Of a stretch of DNA of 64,000 nt, positions 10,883 to 22,100 are shown one piece after another (position 1 is the first letter of the stretch; every line of letters starts with the position of its first letter). Source of the DNA: Penicillus capitatus (Eukaryota; Chlorophyta); contig OZ287715.1 in assembly GCA_965649825.1 (NCBI GenBank), forward strand, positions 175,976 to 239,975. The letters run 5' to 3'. The position numbers were made by a program, and so were the translations under genes. The notes under the pieces were generated by a model. The model ran no database searches and had not been told where the DNA came from. It saw only the letters and a program-made list of their open reading frames with translations.

Positions 10883-13110
10883 CTACAGGACTTCAGGCAG
10901 TTCGTAAGGTATCCTTGCAAGATCTGCATACTCTTCTCCAAGAGCATTCAGGAGATAATTCCATACCGAACCATCCGAGTTTGTTAATCGTACATCACCT
11001 AGATGGAACACAACAAACCAACCCTCAGACGCGGTAACACTTAAACAGACCACCTAGTTTGCAGCCAATAAGAACGCACCATTAAGTAAATCCAGTTCCT
11101 GGTTCGTAGCTTTGCACATAATCCAACACCCCTGCCTCACTTCGTCTGCCAACTGCCCATCTGACCATGTACACTCTCCAAGAAAGAGTCGTATTCTTTC
11201 TTTCTCGGAGAGTAGGTTTCCTGGCTGATGTCTCCATATTTGCAGATTCCTTTCTTCGCTAAACTTGACTCCTGCAAGAGCTGTTACACCCGATAGCGAT
11301 GAAATATTGTGCAAAGCCCCTATTGCTTGAACAGGACCTCCATTAGAAATTCGCGTATCCAAGAGGGAACCAGACTGAAAGGATGTCTTGTCAGTACTCC
11401 CCTAACAAGCGTTTTATTCCAGAATAAGTTCTAGCAGGTAGAAGATGCAAGTAATCACGTTTTCCGCTGATTGTGTGCGTGTGGAAGAACTCGGACAATT
11501 CATACTCACGTCTTCTTTAATCTTGTCTTCTGAAGATCTCCCGCAGACATCACTTTCTTCGCTTTCCGCCTTTGTACGTTGGTACTCGACCTAGAGTTGG
11601 GTTCGTGTGGCAACAAAAATCAAAGAGCCTGGCCTGACCTTTGTGTCACTAATGGTCAGCGGATGCTGCAAAAAACTTCTCTGCGTTAGTCAGGGACTCA
11701 TTTTCTTCGTCCTCCAATGCTACCCCAGTCAACCTCTTTTTCAATAACAATCATTAAGTGATCTGGCTTCGTCTTGTGCGTCCTTCATTGCTTGTCTGTA
11801 GCTGGCCGTTGCCTCCAAATATACGAGCCGTTTGCTTGGAATGAACAAGTCGTCTCCCGAAGTAGCCACCTGATACACTGTTCTCAAGCACAATGTATAA
11901 AGCGCTACAATACACTTCTACCGAGAATCTCACATCTCCATAGTTGTCTGTGTGCAAACTGACTGTTTTCTCCCCTTTCTTCGCGTTCGACAATGCACTG
12001 TACAACAAAACAATTGGCATTTCAAAGGAAAGGTGTACATCTGGACCTCTTGGCCATCAACTGTATGTCTCTCAGCGTGACGCTTAATGGCTTATTGATG
12101 CAAAGACCGACTGAGGCTTCTTCTGTATGTGACAATTAAAATACAGACCGTCGCGTTTCTTCCTTTTTCATTGTCCAGGGCATTACCATAAAGACAACAG
12201 ATCGTTTAAACCAGCAGGTCAGCATCGAATGAGCAATTAAGACGACACCTCGTGAGGGCTCTGTCACCAGCTTTACATTTCCCTAAGAGCGATTCAGAGC
12301 AATCCGCGAAGTAGCAGATGTGACGGATCGATTACATTCGATGCTCCACTTGATCTTCTGCTTCCTACAAACTTTCCACAAAGGAAGAAAGACGGCATTG
12401 GAGTCATACCCAGAAGTTGATATCTTCTTCCCTTTTCTTAGAGCTTCATTGATAAATCGCAGCAGGTGCAGACTCTCTCCAATGGACGTGCTGTCACGCT
12501 CATGCACACATCAAGTTTCTAAGAGATAGAGACGTGTGGGATCGATTTCTTACCAGCAGATTTGCTCCTTGCTTTACTCTGTCGACCAAGTCATATTTCT
12601 TGTCTGACGTGGGAATGTAGAAATCCTTCATTCCGAAGTAAACATTGAGTATTCTCCTGAACGTGTACGGAAGGACTTCGGCATCGTTTCGAAGAATCGC
12701 CTGTCACGAAGAACAGAGAACTGTTGATCTAGCATCAATAACTCGCTTTACCTTCAAGACTGGACTCTCCGACTCTCCTCCAGAGTCTTCGACCTAACAT
12801 GACATTGCCGACCATACCGAACGTAAACGTGTACTGCGCGTGTAACTGGTTCCGGATCTTACCCCTTCAGAATACCACGGTACACAGCTTTGGTGAGGGG
12901 GCTGTTCGCGTATGCCATGTGTTTCAATTCGACTTCCGCAAATGTGTCCGTCACTCAAAGGACAAAAGGAACACGTCAGACCACACGTTCTATGTTCGAG
13001 GTCTAAGCGTCGTGGAAGCCGTTATCGATGATCCAACCTTAATGTACATGTTCCGTGATGCACTAAAACGAATTCGAAGGTTGACGCCAGAGAAAGTCGT
13101 GTGTTGAAGA
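10883..13110 (-). CDS. UPF0301/AlgH-type (DUF179) protein, multi-exon
   Basis: Identified from its 3' exons. The exon at about 11362-11085 has PGNLLSEKERIRLFLGEC, then WSDGQLADEV, GCWIMCKATNQELDLLN. A phase-1 intron leads to the last exon (about 11009-10883) with WNYLLNALGEEYADLA before a TAG. This matches the DUF179 order: Phe-Leu-Gly..Trp..Gly-Gln-Leu, then Trp, then Leu-Gly-x-x-Tyr-Ala. An upstream exon near 11665 has VRPGSLIFVATRTQL, like the family's N-terminal PGSLLIA. Further upstream exons (near 11.8, 12.4, 12.65 and 12.8 kb) carry an extra N-terminal part I do not recognise, e.g. YTFRRILNVYFGMKDFY and KGKKISTSGYDSNAVFLP. Plant and algal members are generally plastid proteins; the family's function is unclear. 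The start codon and several exon borders are unresolved. Confidence 0.6.
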
Positions 13111-13830
13111 AAAACCTATTTTCGCCACATCTTCGGAACTCCTTGCGCGTTTCTCAAGCCGTCTGATGACCGATTCGTCGTTCCTCACGAATCACTATTC
13201 TTTGAGTAGACTATGCACGCCGCACCCCAGAGCAAACCTTCATAGTTCCGGTGGTTTTGATGCTGCCGCATTGGTTGTGTGCTTACCTTGGCGCATTGGC
13301 AAGGTTGACTTGGTCACCACCATGAGTTCTGTTGTCTAAAAATGTCAGGAACAGGTTTGCTGACGCGGGCTCACCTCTCGAACTGGATCTGATTTTGGTC
13401 ATTCGCTGTTTCTTAACAAATACCAACCCTACTGCACTTAACATCCGCACAGACTTCAGGATAATGATGGACCACTTCGGGATAACTGTCGACTTCTGGA
13501 CAAATAAACCAAACAACGTGTAGGTCAATGTTGTCGTCTATGCTGAATGTGGGCAACATGGCCAGCCAAAGGACTTAACATGCTGACGTCAAACGAGGCA
13601 GCTTGTACTATACTTCACAGGTCTCGCTTTCCGAAAAGAAAGAAGCATTCTACCTTACCCTTTGGGAAGTGGTCCATTCTTCACAATAAAAAGGAAGCTC
13701 GATACGATTTCGCTACAAAGAGAGAAAAGAACTGCCCTACCTGCAGAAGTTTCCAATGTTCTGAGTGGAACGAAAGCAGCGATAGCGCTGCATATGAGAC
13801 AAAACAGTAAATACAAATGAATATCTACCT
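13111..13830. other. No gene recognised
   Basis: About 720 bp between the AlgH-type gene and the cysteine-rich relic. Short open frames exist on both strands, but none is convincing. First exons of the AlgH-type gene may lie in this stretch. Confidence 0.5.
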
Positions 13831-14121
13831 TGGCAGCAGGATTGACGGCACACGTCCATGTTTCCGCCACCCAGAGGCAGCCCTCCGCGCCGGAAGATGT
13901 CAGTCCTCGACGCGGAAGTCGCTAGACAGATGTCTAGAGTCAGAAAGAGAATCGGTGGCCGACTGGAGACACTATACGTTAAGACCCGCGTTCCTGAAAG
14001 TAGTTTCGATCGGCTCGACAAAGGGAAACGCATCCAGTAAAGGACGGGCCGAAAGACGACCCGGCTTGGCACAAGTTGCTGGTACAAGGACAAAAAAGAT
14101 GACGAGATAGAGAGGATGCAT
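13831..14121 (-). pseudogene. 5' relic of a cysteine-rich secreted protein gene
   Basis: This matches the first exon, first intron and half of the second exon of the intact gene at 22844-24667. Exon 1 (14121-13978; 48 codons) encodes a signal peptide beginning MHPLYLVIFFVLVPATCA and ends at an in-phase GTATAG donor, as in the intact copy. Exon 2 starts at 13921 and reads LPRRGL, then GCLWVAETWTC. Homology stops near 13831, inside the exon, and unrelated sequence follows. On the minus strand it lies only 57 bp beyond the 3' relic at 14179-15030, as expected for head-to-tail array members. Confidence 0.8.
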
Positions 14122-14178
14122 CGCTCAAACGCCGCCAAGCCAAAGAGGGCAAGAAGGACAAAATTTCAGGTGACATCT

Positions 14179-15030
14179 TCAACCTTTGGCACATGTCTTT
14201 GCATTTTTGAACGAAGAGCACTTCTCCTGGGCTTCATGGAAAGGCTTTTCGAGGGCGGGATCCTGGCGAAAGATTTCATCTCTAATCTTGACATTCGAAA
14301 TTTTGCAAGCTATGACAGAGAGGTAGGTATAGGGGATTTGATTCAATTGAGAAGACTTGCTTTCATCTGAGCGATCCCAGCCGCAGTCGGGCATCTTGTC
14401 ACACATCGCCATATTCTTGCTGCTCCTGCAGTTGGCATTGACGCGCATGTGGTAATACCGACACATAGGATCGGTCAAATTCTGTCCGGCGTTTTTCAGA
14501 AGCTCTGTGTCCATAAAGGCGTTGCCCAGAACGCAAGCACTCCGATCCAAGCGGCAAGGATCTGCAGCCATCTATAAAAACGCTACGAACACCATTGAGG
14601 GAAGGAAACCTGTGCGTTCCGTTGCGTTTCTAATGTGCGAACATCGCAAAGCCTGTCGTATGATGACCTTGTCTGTTGAGTTGGTAACGCGATCCAGCAA
14701 CAGCTGGACGCACGTGAAAGCAAACCATGCAAATTCCTGTTCGAAACCCAAGAGAGATTGGCATTACCTCGTCTGCAATTGCGAAAGACTCGGCTAAGAC
14801 GGCAGCACCGTGAATGCAGCCTTGGTTTTCCGAGTAGGTACACATGGGATCGGTATTGCACGTGTCGATGGAAGCATTGTGATATCTGTCCTTGCAGTAA
14901 ACATAGTATGGGAACAAGTACTCCAGGTACGCGTCGACGTAATCACAAATCCCAGGTACGCGTCGACGTAATCAATCACAAATCTGCGGCGACACGAGTT
15001 AGACAGCGAAGAACCCATTTTATTCACGAA
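14179..15030 (-). pseudogene. 3' relic of a cysteine-rich secreted protein gene
   Basis: It contains exons 7-10 and their introns, nearly identical to 22844-23660. Exon 9 (14561-14361; 201 nt), the GC-AG intron (14360-14310) and exon 10 (14309-14179; 131 nt) are open. Exon 7 carries a 33-bp tandem insertion around 14930-14985 that puts a TGA three codons after the acceptor. Homology ends in the intron before exon 7, near 15030, where Ty3-like debris begins. Exons 1-6 are missing. The relic shows what the family's last exons look like, with CDKMPDCGWD and C-terminal CSSFKNAKTCAKG. Confidence 0.85.
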
Positions 15031-15189
15031 CCATGTCGCCCGGCGATGGGACTACTGTCTTGTTTTCGTAGAGGCCGCGGGTCTGTTTTTGGATGGGAAG
15101 GTGTAGCGAACCTATGACCTGTCGCTTGGAGATCGACACAAGTGTAAGTAGATGAGTTCATTGTTAGGGGCGTGTTGGCTTAACACAAC

Positions 15190-15465
15190 ATGGGCACACC
15201 TATCTTCTGTCTAATCTCCGAAGGAAGTCACGATGGACATTGTGCAGTGTCGAACCATTGGGCATGCGGATATCCCAACGGTGGTCACTATGTTTCTTCA
15301 CCACCACACAAGGATAGACCCATTTGGAGTAGAGTTTGGAGTCGAGGCGGTCGGCCAGCTGCGTGTTGTACCATGAAACCTATGCTCCTTCTTCAATGGG
15401 ACGGATCTTGACTGTCTTGTGGTGTCTTGCTTTGGTTGTCTGGTGTGCCTTAATTATTCGTTGAT
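15190..15465 (-). pseudogene. Ty3/gypsy integrase C-terminal remnant
   Basis: The minus strand reads LAYQRIIKAHQTTKARHHK, then RPIEEGA, a stop, and then VSWYNTQLADRLDSKLY followed by KWVYPCVVVKKHSDHRW and HNVHRDFLRRL. This is the usual layout of a Ty3/gypsy integrase tail, with a Lys-Leu-x-x-Lys-Trp core and a terminal His-x-x-x-Leu. The in-frame stop and the lack of the catalytic core show that it is dead. It lies downstream of the RT remnant in the same orientation, as expected for one decayed pol gene. Confidence 0.6.
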
Positions 15466-15663
15466 AAGCTAGTCCTCGGTCGGTGTCTAGTTGTTGTGGA
15501 CTAGTTATCGTGCCATCCCGTTGTGTGTCAGTTAGAAGGTATTGTGGACTGAACAGAGTCGTACTATTGTCAATATCAAGAAGCTGAAGGAGGAGAAAGA
15601 ACTGAAGGGGAAGATGATACCGTGACATGAAGCATGACGCAATCATAACGTCATGCTGGAAAA

Positions 15664-15960
15664 TCATATAAAAAGGGGGTTTTCAAACACTCGATGCCTT
15701 TTTGTGAAAAACGTCCTGTTTACTTTTAAGAAACACATTCGCACGTAACACCAGTCACACTTTTGATAGTTGATCGTTAGGCCATATTCGTCAAAACGTT
15801 CAAATAAAAGCTTAGTCTTGTGTAGGAGTTCTTTCTCCGATTCACCTCCGACTAGTATGTCGTCAAAGTATCGTACCACATCCAGGCCCTGTAGGATGTG
15901 GGTCATGCGGTTATTGAACAGTTCGGGACTGACGTTGACTCCCTGTGGCAGTCTCCGCAA
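15664..15960 (-). pseudogene. Ty3/gypsy reverse transcriptase remnant
   Basis: The frame reads RLPQGVNVSPELFNNRM, then LDVVRYFDDILVGG and YGLTINYQKCDW. This covers the LPQG motif, the YxDD catalytic box (as YFDD) and the downstream GL-x-I/L-N-x-x-K-C motif of Ty3/gypsy reverse transcriptases. Nothing before LPQG is in frame, and RNase H and most of the integrase are missing before the integrase tail at 15190-15465. No LTRs were recognised. Confidence 0.75.
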
Positions 15961-16239
15961 TCGCGAACGTCAACAATGAGTGAGATCTGAGCATGGGCCT
16001 GAGGAGCCTGAGGAACCTGCGTCTGAGTGGTTGCCAACGGAGTAGCAGACATTGATGAAGTACTGGCCGTGTCTTTCGCCGATTCTGTTTACTCGCCACG
16101 CCGACTTTTTCTCGCGGCTGATCTTCAGAACTGCGTTTAAGGCTTCTAACTTCTTCGATTCGCTCTCCACAGATAGAATGTTTTCGGCGTTCAACGCCAA
16201 TATCCAGAAATCCGCAAAGGCGGTCCAGGATGCCATCAC

Positions 16240-17040
16240 TTCTCTCTCTCTTGAACGATTCTTCTTACCACACAGTGGACCTTGTCCTTTAGTCTGTCTG
16301 AGCCGGAAATCGGAAAGGCGTGTGGTCCATAATCAGCACTGTCTCCTTCGGTATCCATGAGAGCATCGCGAATCCGTTTTTTTAAGATCTGGAACACCTG
16401 CGCATCGAACTCCTGCGCTGCAATCCGGTTGAGCACTGTCTCCAGCATGCCTTCCATTGGCGTCGATGGCCGCAACTGTGACGGTGCGCCCGCCATCGCC
16501 TCGGGTCTTCTGGTAAAGGGACGCTGCCGTTGTCGTCTCGTTGGCGTGGACGCGTATCGCGAACGAGTCCTCGAGCTCTTCAGTGTCCGGGTTTCTTCGC
16601 TTGAGGCGCGTGATTTCACGTATGGTCTTCTGTGCTTCGGATGGAGGGAGTTCATGTATCTCTGTGTTCTTGATCAGCTCCTCCCTGATTTCTTCCCACC
16701 GTGATCGATTTGTCGACACCGTTGATGATGAAGGACGGTCCAGGGGGGGCCTCCCGTGGTCCAGGACAAAAAGTCGTGTGTTTGTTGACAGATTCGTCGT
16801 CCGACTCGGTGGACTTTCTCCCTAAACTGATCATTCCCAGAGACTGGGAAGGTATGCGGACCATAGTTCAAGCTGTCTCCCTCGGTGGTCGTCAAGGCTT
16901 CATGAACCTGTCTTCGGAAGGTTCGGAAAATCTTCCGATCAATGTGTTGCGCTCCAATCTGGTTCAGCGCTCTTTGAATGTCGTCTTCCATACGGCGTCG
17001 GCGTCGATTTCAATGCTGATGGCCGAACGAGGTTGTTCAA
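16240..17040 (-). pseudogene. Decayed ORF1 of a LINE related to the one at 17390
   Basis: Several minus-strand pieces in different frames match the neighbouring ORF1. ELPPSEAQKTIREITRLKRR corresponds to the ORF1 stretch LRPEEIQKMIKGATRLKRR and is preceded by a proline-rich linker and GPSFIINGV (ORF1: GPSVVIENV). Two diverged copies of a segment of about 70 residues are also present, near 16990-16790 and 16470-16250. They share EGDS-x-x-YGPH-x-FP-[VI]-SG and KVH-x-V-x-RRI. The relic is inverted relative to the intact element, so it is a separate, older insertion or an internally duplicated one. Confidence 0.6.
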
Positions 17041-17512
17041 GTAGTCTTCACTGAACTTGCCAGAAGAGAGCAGTGCTTGAGACAAGACACTGGCAAAATT
17101 AACGCGGCGCTGCTGTTTTTGGAAAAGAACTGTCAAGAGTTCAAGTTTTCGTCGCTGAGAAGGCGCTCGGGTGAATGCCCTTCGGTGAAGTCAAGATCCT
17201 CAACCAATACGTCGAGCAAAGCAACCACACCACGTCGCCAAACTTGGCAGCCAACTAACACGGACACAGCATCATCATCCGTTAACAGTTAACCATCGCT
17301 CAGTCTCCGCTATCGCTGAGGCGTTTGGCGCGACGACGAGTGAACGGGGAATTGCGCTTGGCGTTCCATGCGTTTTGTGCTTTACCGTGAGGCAGTCTTA
17401 AATGGCAACGTGAGAGCTTTCTCTGTTCTGCGAATGACACAACACCGATATTCTATCAAACGGCGGAAAACAATGTCGAAGACAGAGATATTCTCTCAGA
17501 CGGCGGAAAACA

Positions 17513-19108
17513 ATGACGAAGACCGAGTTCGCATTCCGACACATGGCATCTGAGTCATTGCACCTTTTCTGTCACGTCATGATTCGTTCTCCTCGAGTGG
17601 CGTCGGACATGCTTGACCCAGGGTCGGGGAAGGTTCGGAAGACTTCAGATCTACGTTCTGATATGCCTCCCCTCCCTTCTAGGGAGGGCATAGCGCGTGC
17701 TCCTTCAAAAGAACTCAAACGGTTGCTCAAACAGCGAGGTTGCTCATTTCGCAGCCAGGCACCTGTCTTCGAACTTCGCAGCATGATATCGTCTCTTATC
17801 GACGAATCCGAGGTTCAACTTCGCCACCCTGCCGAAGCTCAGCAGGCCTCCTCGGCCACTCAGCCTCCGCCCGTAACGGAAGCTACGAATGTTCCATCAG
17901 TCGCGTCCTCTGTCACCAATCCAGTCATAGAGACCTGCGAGAAGCTTGCCGCTATCCTTGAGAAAATGAGAATGGCTGACCAGCAGTTGGACCGCGATTT
18001 CTTTGCCCAAGTCGCCGGTGCCTATGTTGATGGAATTCGAGCGGGCTTTCTTCTTGGAGCGAAGACTCTGCCCAAAGAACCTGCCAGCACGTTAGAGACT
18101 TTCCGCGCACCTCCAAAGGCTGCGCTGTCCTATGCAGCTGTGGCCCGACGGGAAGGGCAAAACTGGAGTCAGATTCCGAAAGCTTCCGTCGCGAACCTCA
18201 GAGATCGACAGCGCTCTGACAAGAAATCTGCCCTTGCCAACCTCGCTAAGATAGGAGCCGGTGGTCGAGATCCTGAAAGGACGCGCATTTGGGAACCGGA
18301 GTTTCGCTCCTACAACCAGGTGCCCGTTGATAGACTGAAATTCAAGACCGAGCTCGAACAAGCCCTTCACAGGATCTGTGGCAGCAGTCGTTGTATAGAG
18401 CGCTGCTCGAATCGCCTCGACAGAGGCGGATTTCTCATCCAAATCTCAGAGCCAGCGTGGTCGAAGCTCAGCGACCTGAACCAAGACGCAGTGGCACTAG
18501 AAACCCTCGGTACTTGGAAGAGATTACCACCTCCCAGTGGACCATCTGGCCCATCTGTCGTCATCGAAAACGTTCCGGAGATCTCTACAGACGAACTTAT
18601 CGAAGACCTCGTATGGAAAAACTGTTCCGTGATTGGACTGCGACCAGAAGAAATCCAAAAGATGATAAAAGGCGCCACACGCCTCAAACGTCGTCTTCCA
18701 GACGGATCATGGGGCGAAGGACGTGGAATCCGCCTTTTTGCGGAACACGATCTACTGGAGATCCTGATCAACCAAGGGGGCTGCTTCGTCAATTTGAGCG
18801 CGCGTTACTGTCGCAGATTCGAGCCAGTTTCCTATCTATGCATGAAATGCGGGTGCGTGGGGCATCACAAAGCAGTAGACTGTCCCAACCCTCCCCTCTG
18901 CTCTTATTGCAAGCAGTCACACTTGTCCTCCGAATGCCCATCCCGCAAGGCTTCGGAGCAGCCGTCGGCACAATCAGCTCCTCTTGAGCGAAACCGAGTA
19001 AGCAGCTGGGGTTCAGACGTCGAAGAGGAAGACGCTGCCATGGCAGTAGATGCAGCTCCCCACCCTGTCCAGCAAACGTCACCGTTAATGCAACATGGAG
19101 AACAGTAA
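17513..19108 (+). CDS. LINE ORF1 protein with zinc knuckles
   Basis: The product has 531 residues and would coat element RNA as a nucleic-acid-binding protein. Its start ATG lies in the second copy of the duplicated leader segment. Residues about 90-330 are low-complexity and basic. A central domain follows a proline/serine linker and begins GPSVVIENVPEISTDEL; it is probably RRM-like. Two zinc knuckles lie near the C-terminus: CMKCGCVGHHKAVDC, then CSYCKQSHLSSEC. An acidic tail follows. The stop overlaps the start of the ORF2 frame (19095) by a few bases, as in many LINEs. The frame is intact, unlike ORF2. Confidence 0.85.
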   Translation: MTKTEFAFRHMASESLHLFCHVMIRSPRVASDMLDPGSGKVRKTSDLRSDMPPLPSREGIARAPSKELKRLLKQRGCSFRSQAPVFELRSMISSLIDESEVQLRHPAEAQQASSATQPPPVTEATNVPSVASSVTNPVIETCEKLAAILEKMRMADQQLDRDFFAQVAGAYVDGIRAGFLLGAKTLPKEPASTLETFRAPPKAALSYAAVARREGQNWSQIPKASVANLRDRQRSDKKSALANLAKIGAGGRDPERTRIWEPEFRSYNQVPVDRLKFKTELEQALHRICGSSRCIERCSNRLDRGGFLIQISEPAWSKLSDLNQDAVALETLGTWKRLPPPSGPSGPSVVIENVPEISTDELIEDLVWKNCSVIGLRPEEIQKMIKGATRLKRRLPDGSWGEGRGIRLFAEHDLLEILINQGGCFVNLSARYCRRFEPVSYLCMKCGCVGHHKAVDCPNPPLCSYCKQSHLSSECPSRKASEQPSAQSAPLERNRVSSWGSDVEEEDAAMAVDAAPHPVQQTSPLMQHGEQ

Positions 19109-22100
19109 ATACTCGTTTTCTTCCAGTGATCCATCCTCAAGTTTTTTCTCAAGAAGCGATTCAGTTTCGACGATACAGCTCAATCCTACCCCCCGTCACA
19201 TAGATCAGTCAACAAGTTTTCTTACGTTTGAGCAAATAAATCTTGCCTCCCGCAGCTTGAGTCTACCCGCTTTGGAACTCTGGATGAACGACTCGGCGCC
19301 TTGTCTGGTGGCAGTCAGCGAAGCTCCGTGGCACCTAAGGAACAATGAATTTCGCTCAAATCGTCACATCTGGCTGAGATCATCTCCACAAGGTGAATCG
19401 CTGTGTGGACTATTCATCAGGGAAGATATCAACTTCTCTATGGTGTCCTTGTCCAGTCCTTCCCCGAGGGTCATAGCAATCACTGTCTATACCCCTGCCG
19501 GATTGATCGGGGTGATCTCATTCTACGTGCAACACACCTCCGGAAACGGTCTTGAAGCGGTCGACGAAGCATTCAACCTACTGAAGAGAAAAACCGACCG
19601 CATATTTCTGTTAGGAGACGGAAATGGTCACTCCTATCTGTGGGGTCCGGAGCACCCAACGAGATTGGCCGTTTATGGGAAGACTTTATAAGTGCAAACC
19701 AGCTGGTCGTCGCTAACGACCCCTCAGGCCCTCCTACTTTCTTCGATCAAGATCACAGACCACATTGGCTTGATATTACTCTGGCCACAGCGCCGCTATC
19801 AAAGTCGATAGTAGAATGGAGAGTAGTGCACTCAGCCATTCCAGTTTCCGATCATTCGCTCGTTAAAACAACGCTCAACCTCGGGTACCAAAAGATCACT
19901 CCCCGAAGATTCACTAACTGGAGGGACGTGGACTGGCCTGCCTTCAATGAGCACCTCGAAAAGACACTCAGCCGGCCTGAGTTCTTATTGCCCATGGAGA
20001 CCCAAGATCAAATCGATGAACGCATCGATATGCTGACAAGTGCTCTACAGAATACGGCCTCTCAATTTACAAGGACAAAGACAATCCAGAACCATTCGAA
20101 GCCTTGGTTCACACAGTCTGTCAAGTTTAAATGGAAGGATATGAAGCGTGCTCGGAATAGGTACATACGAGCGGTCCAAAAGGCCAAGAGTCACCCTATG
20201 TCTGCCCAACTCGAAGTCGAATTGGCCACGCGCTGGAAGGAAGCACGCGAAGCCAGAGCCTCATTCAAGAAAGAAGTTCGGCTACAGAAGAAAAACTCCT
20301 TTGTCAAATTCTGCAGTGACATGAAATCGGACATGTGGAATGGCTTTGCAAAAATCGACAGATCTCGGAAACGTAGCCAACCCGCCCAGCCACCAGAAGA
20401 TCACAAATCATTGGAAGCCCGTTTCTTTCCAAATGAAGGAAAGTCTGTTTTGGGGAAGTTCGCGGAAGACTTCAGAATAGCCAGAAGACGCCTAGACTTC
20501 TCCCCGGGAGAAGAGATCACATGGAAGGAGCTCGTAGAAGCAATCATCCGGTCAAAGGATGGAGCGCCTGGGCCCGGACTCGATACCATCTTTGTGTCTT
20601 CGCAACACCCTAGGTGTGACCGGCCAAGTCCTCCTTCCAATTCTGAACGCAGCGCTTTCCTTGGCATACTTCCCGAAGGCCTGGAAGAAAGCTTCCGTCA
20701 TCCCACTGCCCAAACCTGACAAAGATCTCTCCCTCGTGTCCAGCTGGAGGCCAATCTGCCTTTTGAACACTCTAGGAAAGGTCCTAGAAAGAGTTCTACA
20801 GCGTCGCCTGTACAGCTTTCTCGAAGAGCATGGATGCCTGGTCGATCAACAGTTCGGTTTCAGAAGAGCTCGCAGTACAGAATCGGCGTTGACCTGGTTT
20901 GCGGAAGACATCATTCATGCTTTCAACTCTCGCAGTCAGATCGGCGCCGTGAGCCTAGATCTCACTGCAGCCTTTGATACCGTCCCCCATCCGATCCTAA
21001 TGTACAGATTGGGGCAGCTCAAGATTCCAGCCTACCTGTGGAGCATGGTAGACAGTTTCCTAGTGGAAAGGGAAGCTACCATCTCCCTCCCGACGTCCTC
21101 GATCCACTGCCGTCCGGTGGCTGGTGTGCCCCAGGGGTCATGTCTGTCGCCTACGCTCTTTCTGTGCTCTGTCAACAGCCTCGCAAACTCAGTTCCCCCT
21201 GAGGTGAAATGCTGTCTATTCGCTGATGACTGTCTGCTATACTGCCAGATTGGCCCACGGGGCGAAGGCCAAGCACATCTCGAGTCCTCCTTGAAGAAGG
21301 CCGTCCAGTGGGCAACACTCAACGGAATGCAGTTTAATGCCAGCAAAAGCCATCTGGTACGCTTCTCAAGACTCCGAAAGGCCACATCGATCCAAGTGAA
21401 TCTGGACCGCTCCCTATTGCAAGAAGAACCACAGTTCACTTACCTCGGGCTGACAATGGACAGCAAGCTAAACTTCAGCGCTCACGTCTCGGGAGTCTGC
21501 ATGAAAGCACAGCGTCGACTGGAGTCCATCAAACGGATCAGCAACAGTTTATGGGGTGCCACTCCTGGCGTCCTGCGTACACTGTTCCAGGCATGCGTTG
21601 CACCAGTCCTCTACTACGGAGCCCAGATCTGGTCATCCGGTAGTAGAGCCCTAACGCAGAAGAGGAAGTCCTTGATGTCGGTCAATCGGTCTGGTGCCCT
21701 CCTCATCACTGGGGCTCTTCGCATCACATCAACAGCAGCAGTATTAGCCCTAGCGGGCCTAAGGATCCCCGATGATGAAATCACTCGACGCTCTCTTCTT
21801 GCTAAGGTCAAACTGGAAGATTTGTCCTTCTACGATCTTCGTCCTGCATTGGCTGGAACTTATGACTCACCGCTGTTCCTCATCAGGAACCGTTACGAAG
21901 AGTTCCTGTCGCAAGAAAAACTGGATAGATGGGAAAAGATCACTCTAGAATCCATGAATGGCGGCGATCAAGCTGGCTTCGAGTTACTGCGTTTTGAAGC
22001 CTCATTATTTGCAGATTCGAAGGGGAAGATCGCTTGGGAATCGACGGATCGTGCAAGCTCTCTGAAAGCCACGTGCTTTGACAAGGTTAAGATGACTCGG

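Noticed and set aside
12799-13107. Plus-strand open frame of 102 codons
   Set aside because: The minus strand at the same place gives exons that continue into the AlgH-type gene (YTFTFGMVGNVMLGRR), so the plus frame is probably antisense.
15380-17560. A complete LTR retrotransposon
   Set aside because: Only RT and integrase remnants were found, no LTR pair, and the nearby gag-like frames resemble LINE ORF1 instead.
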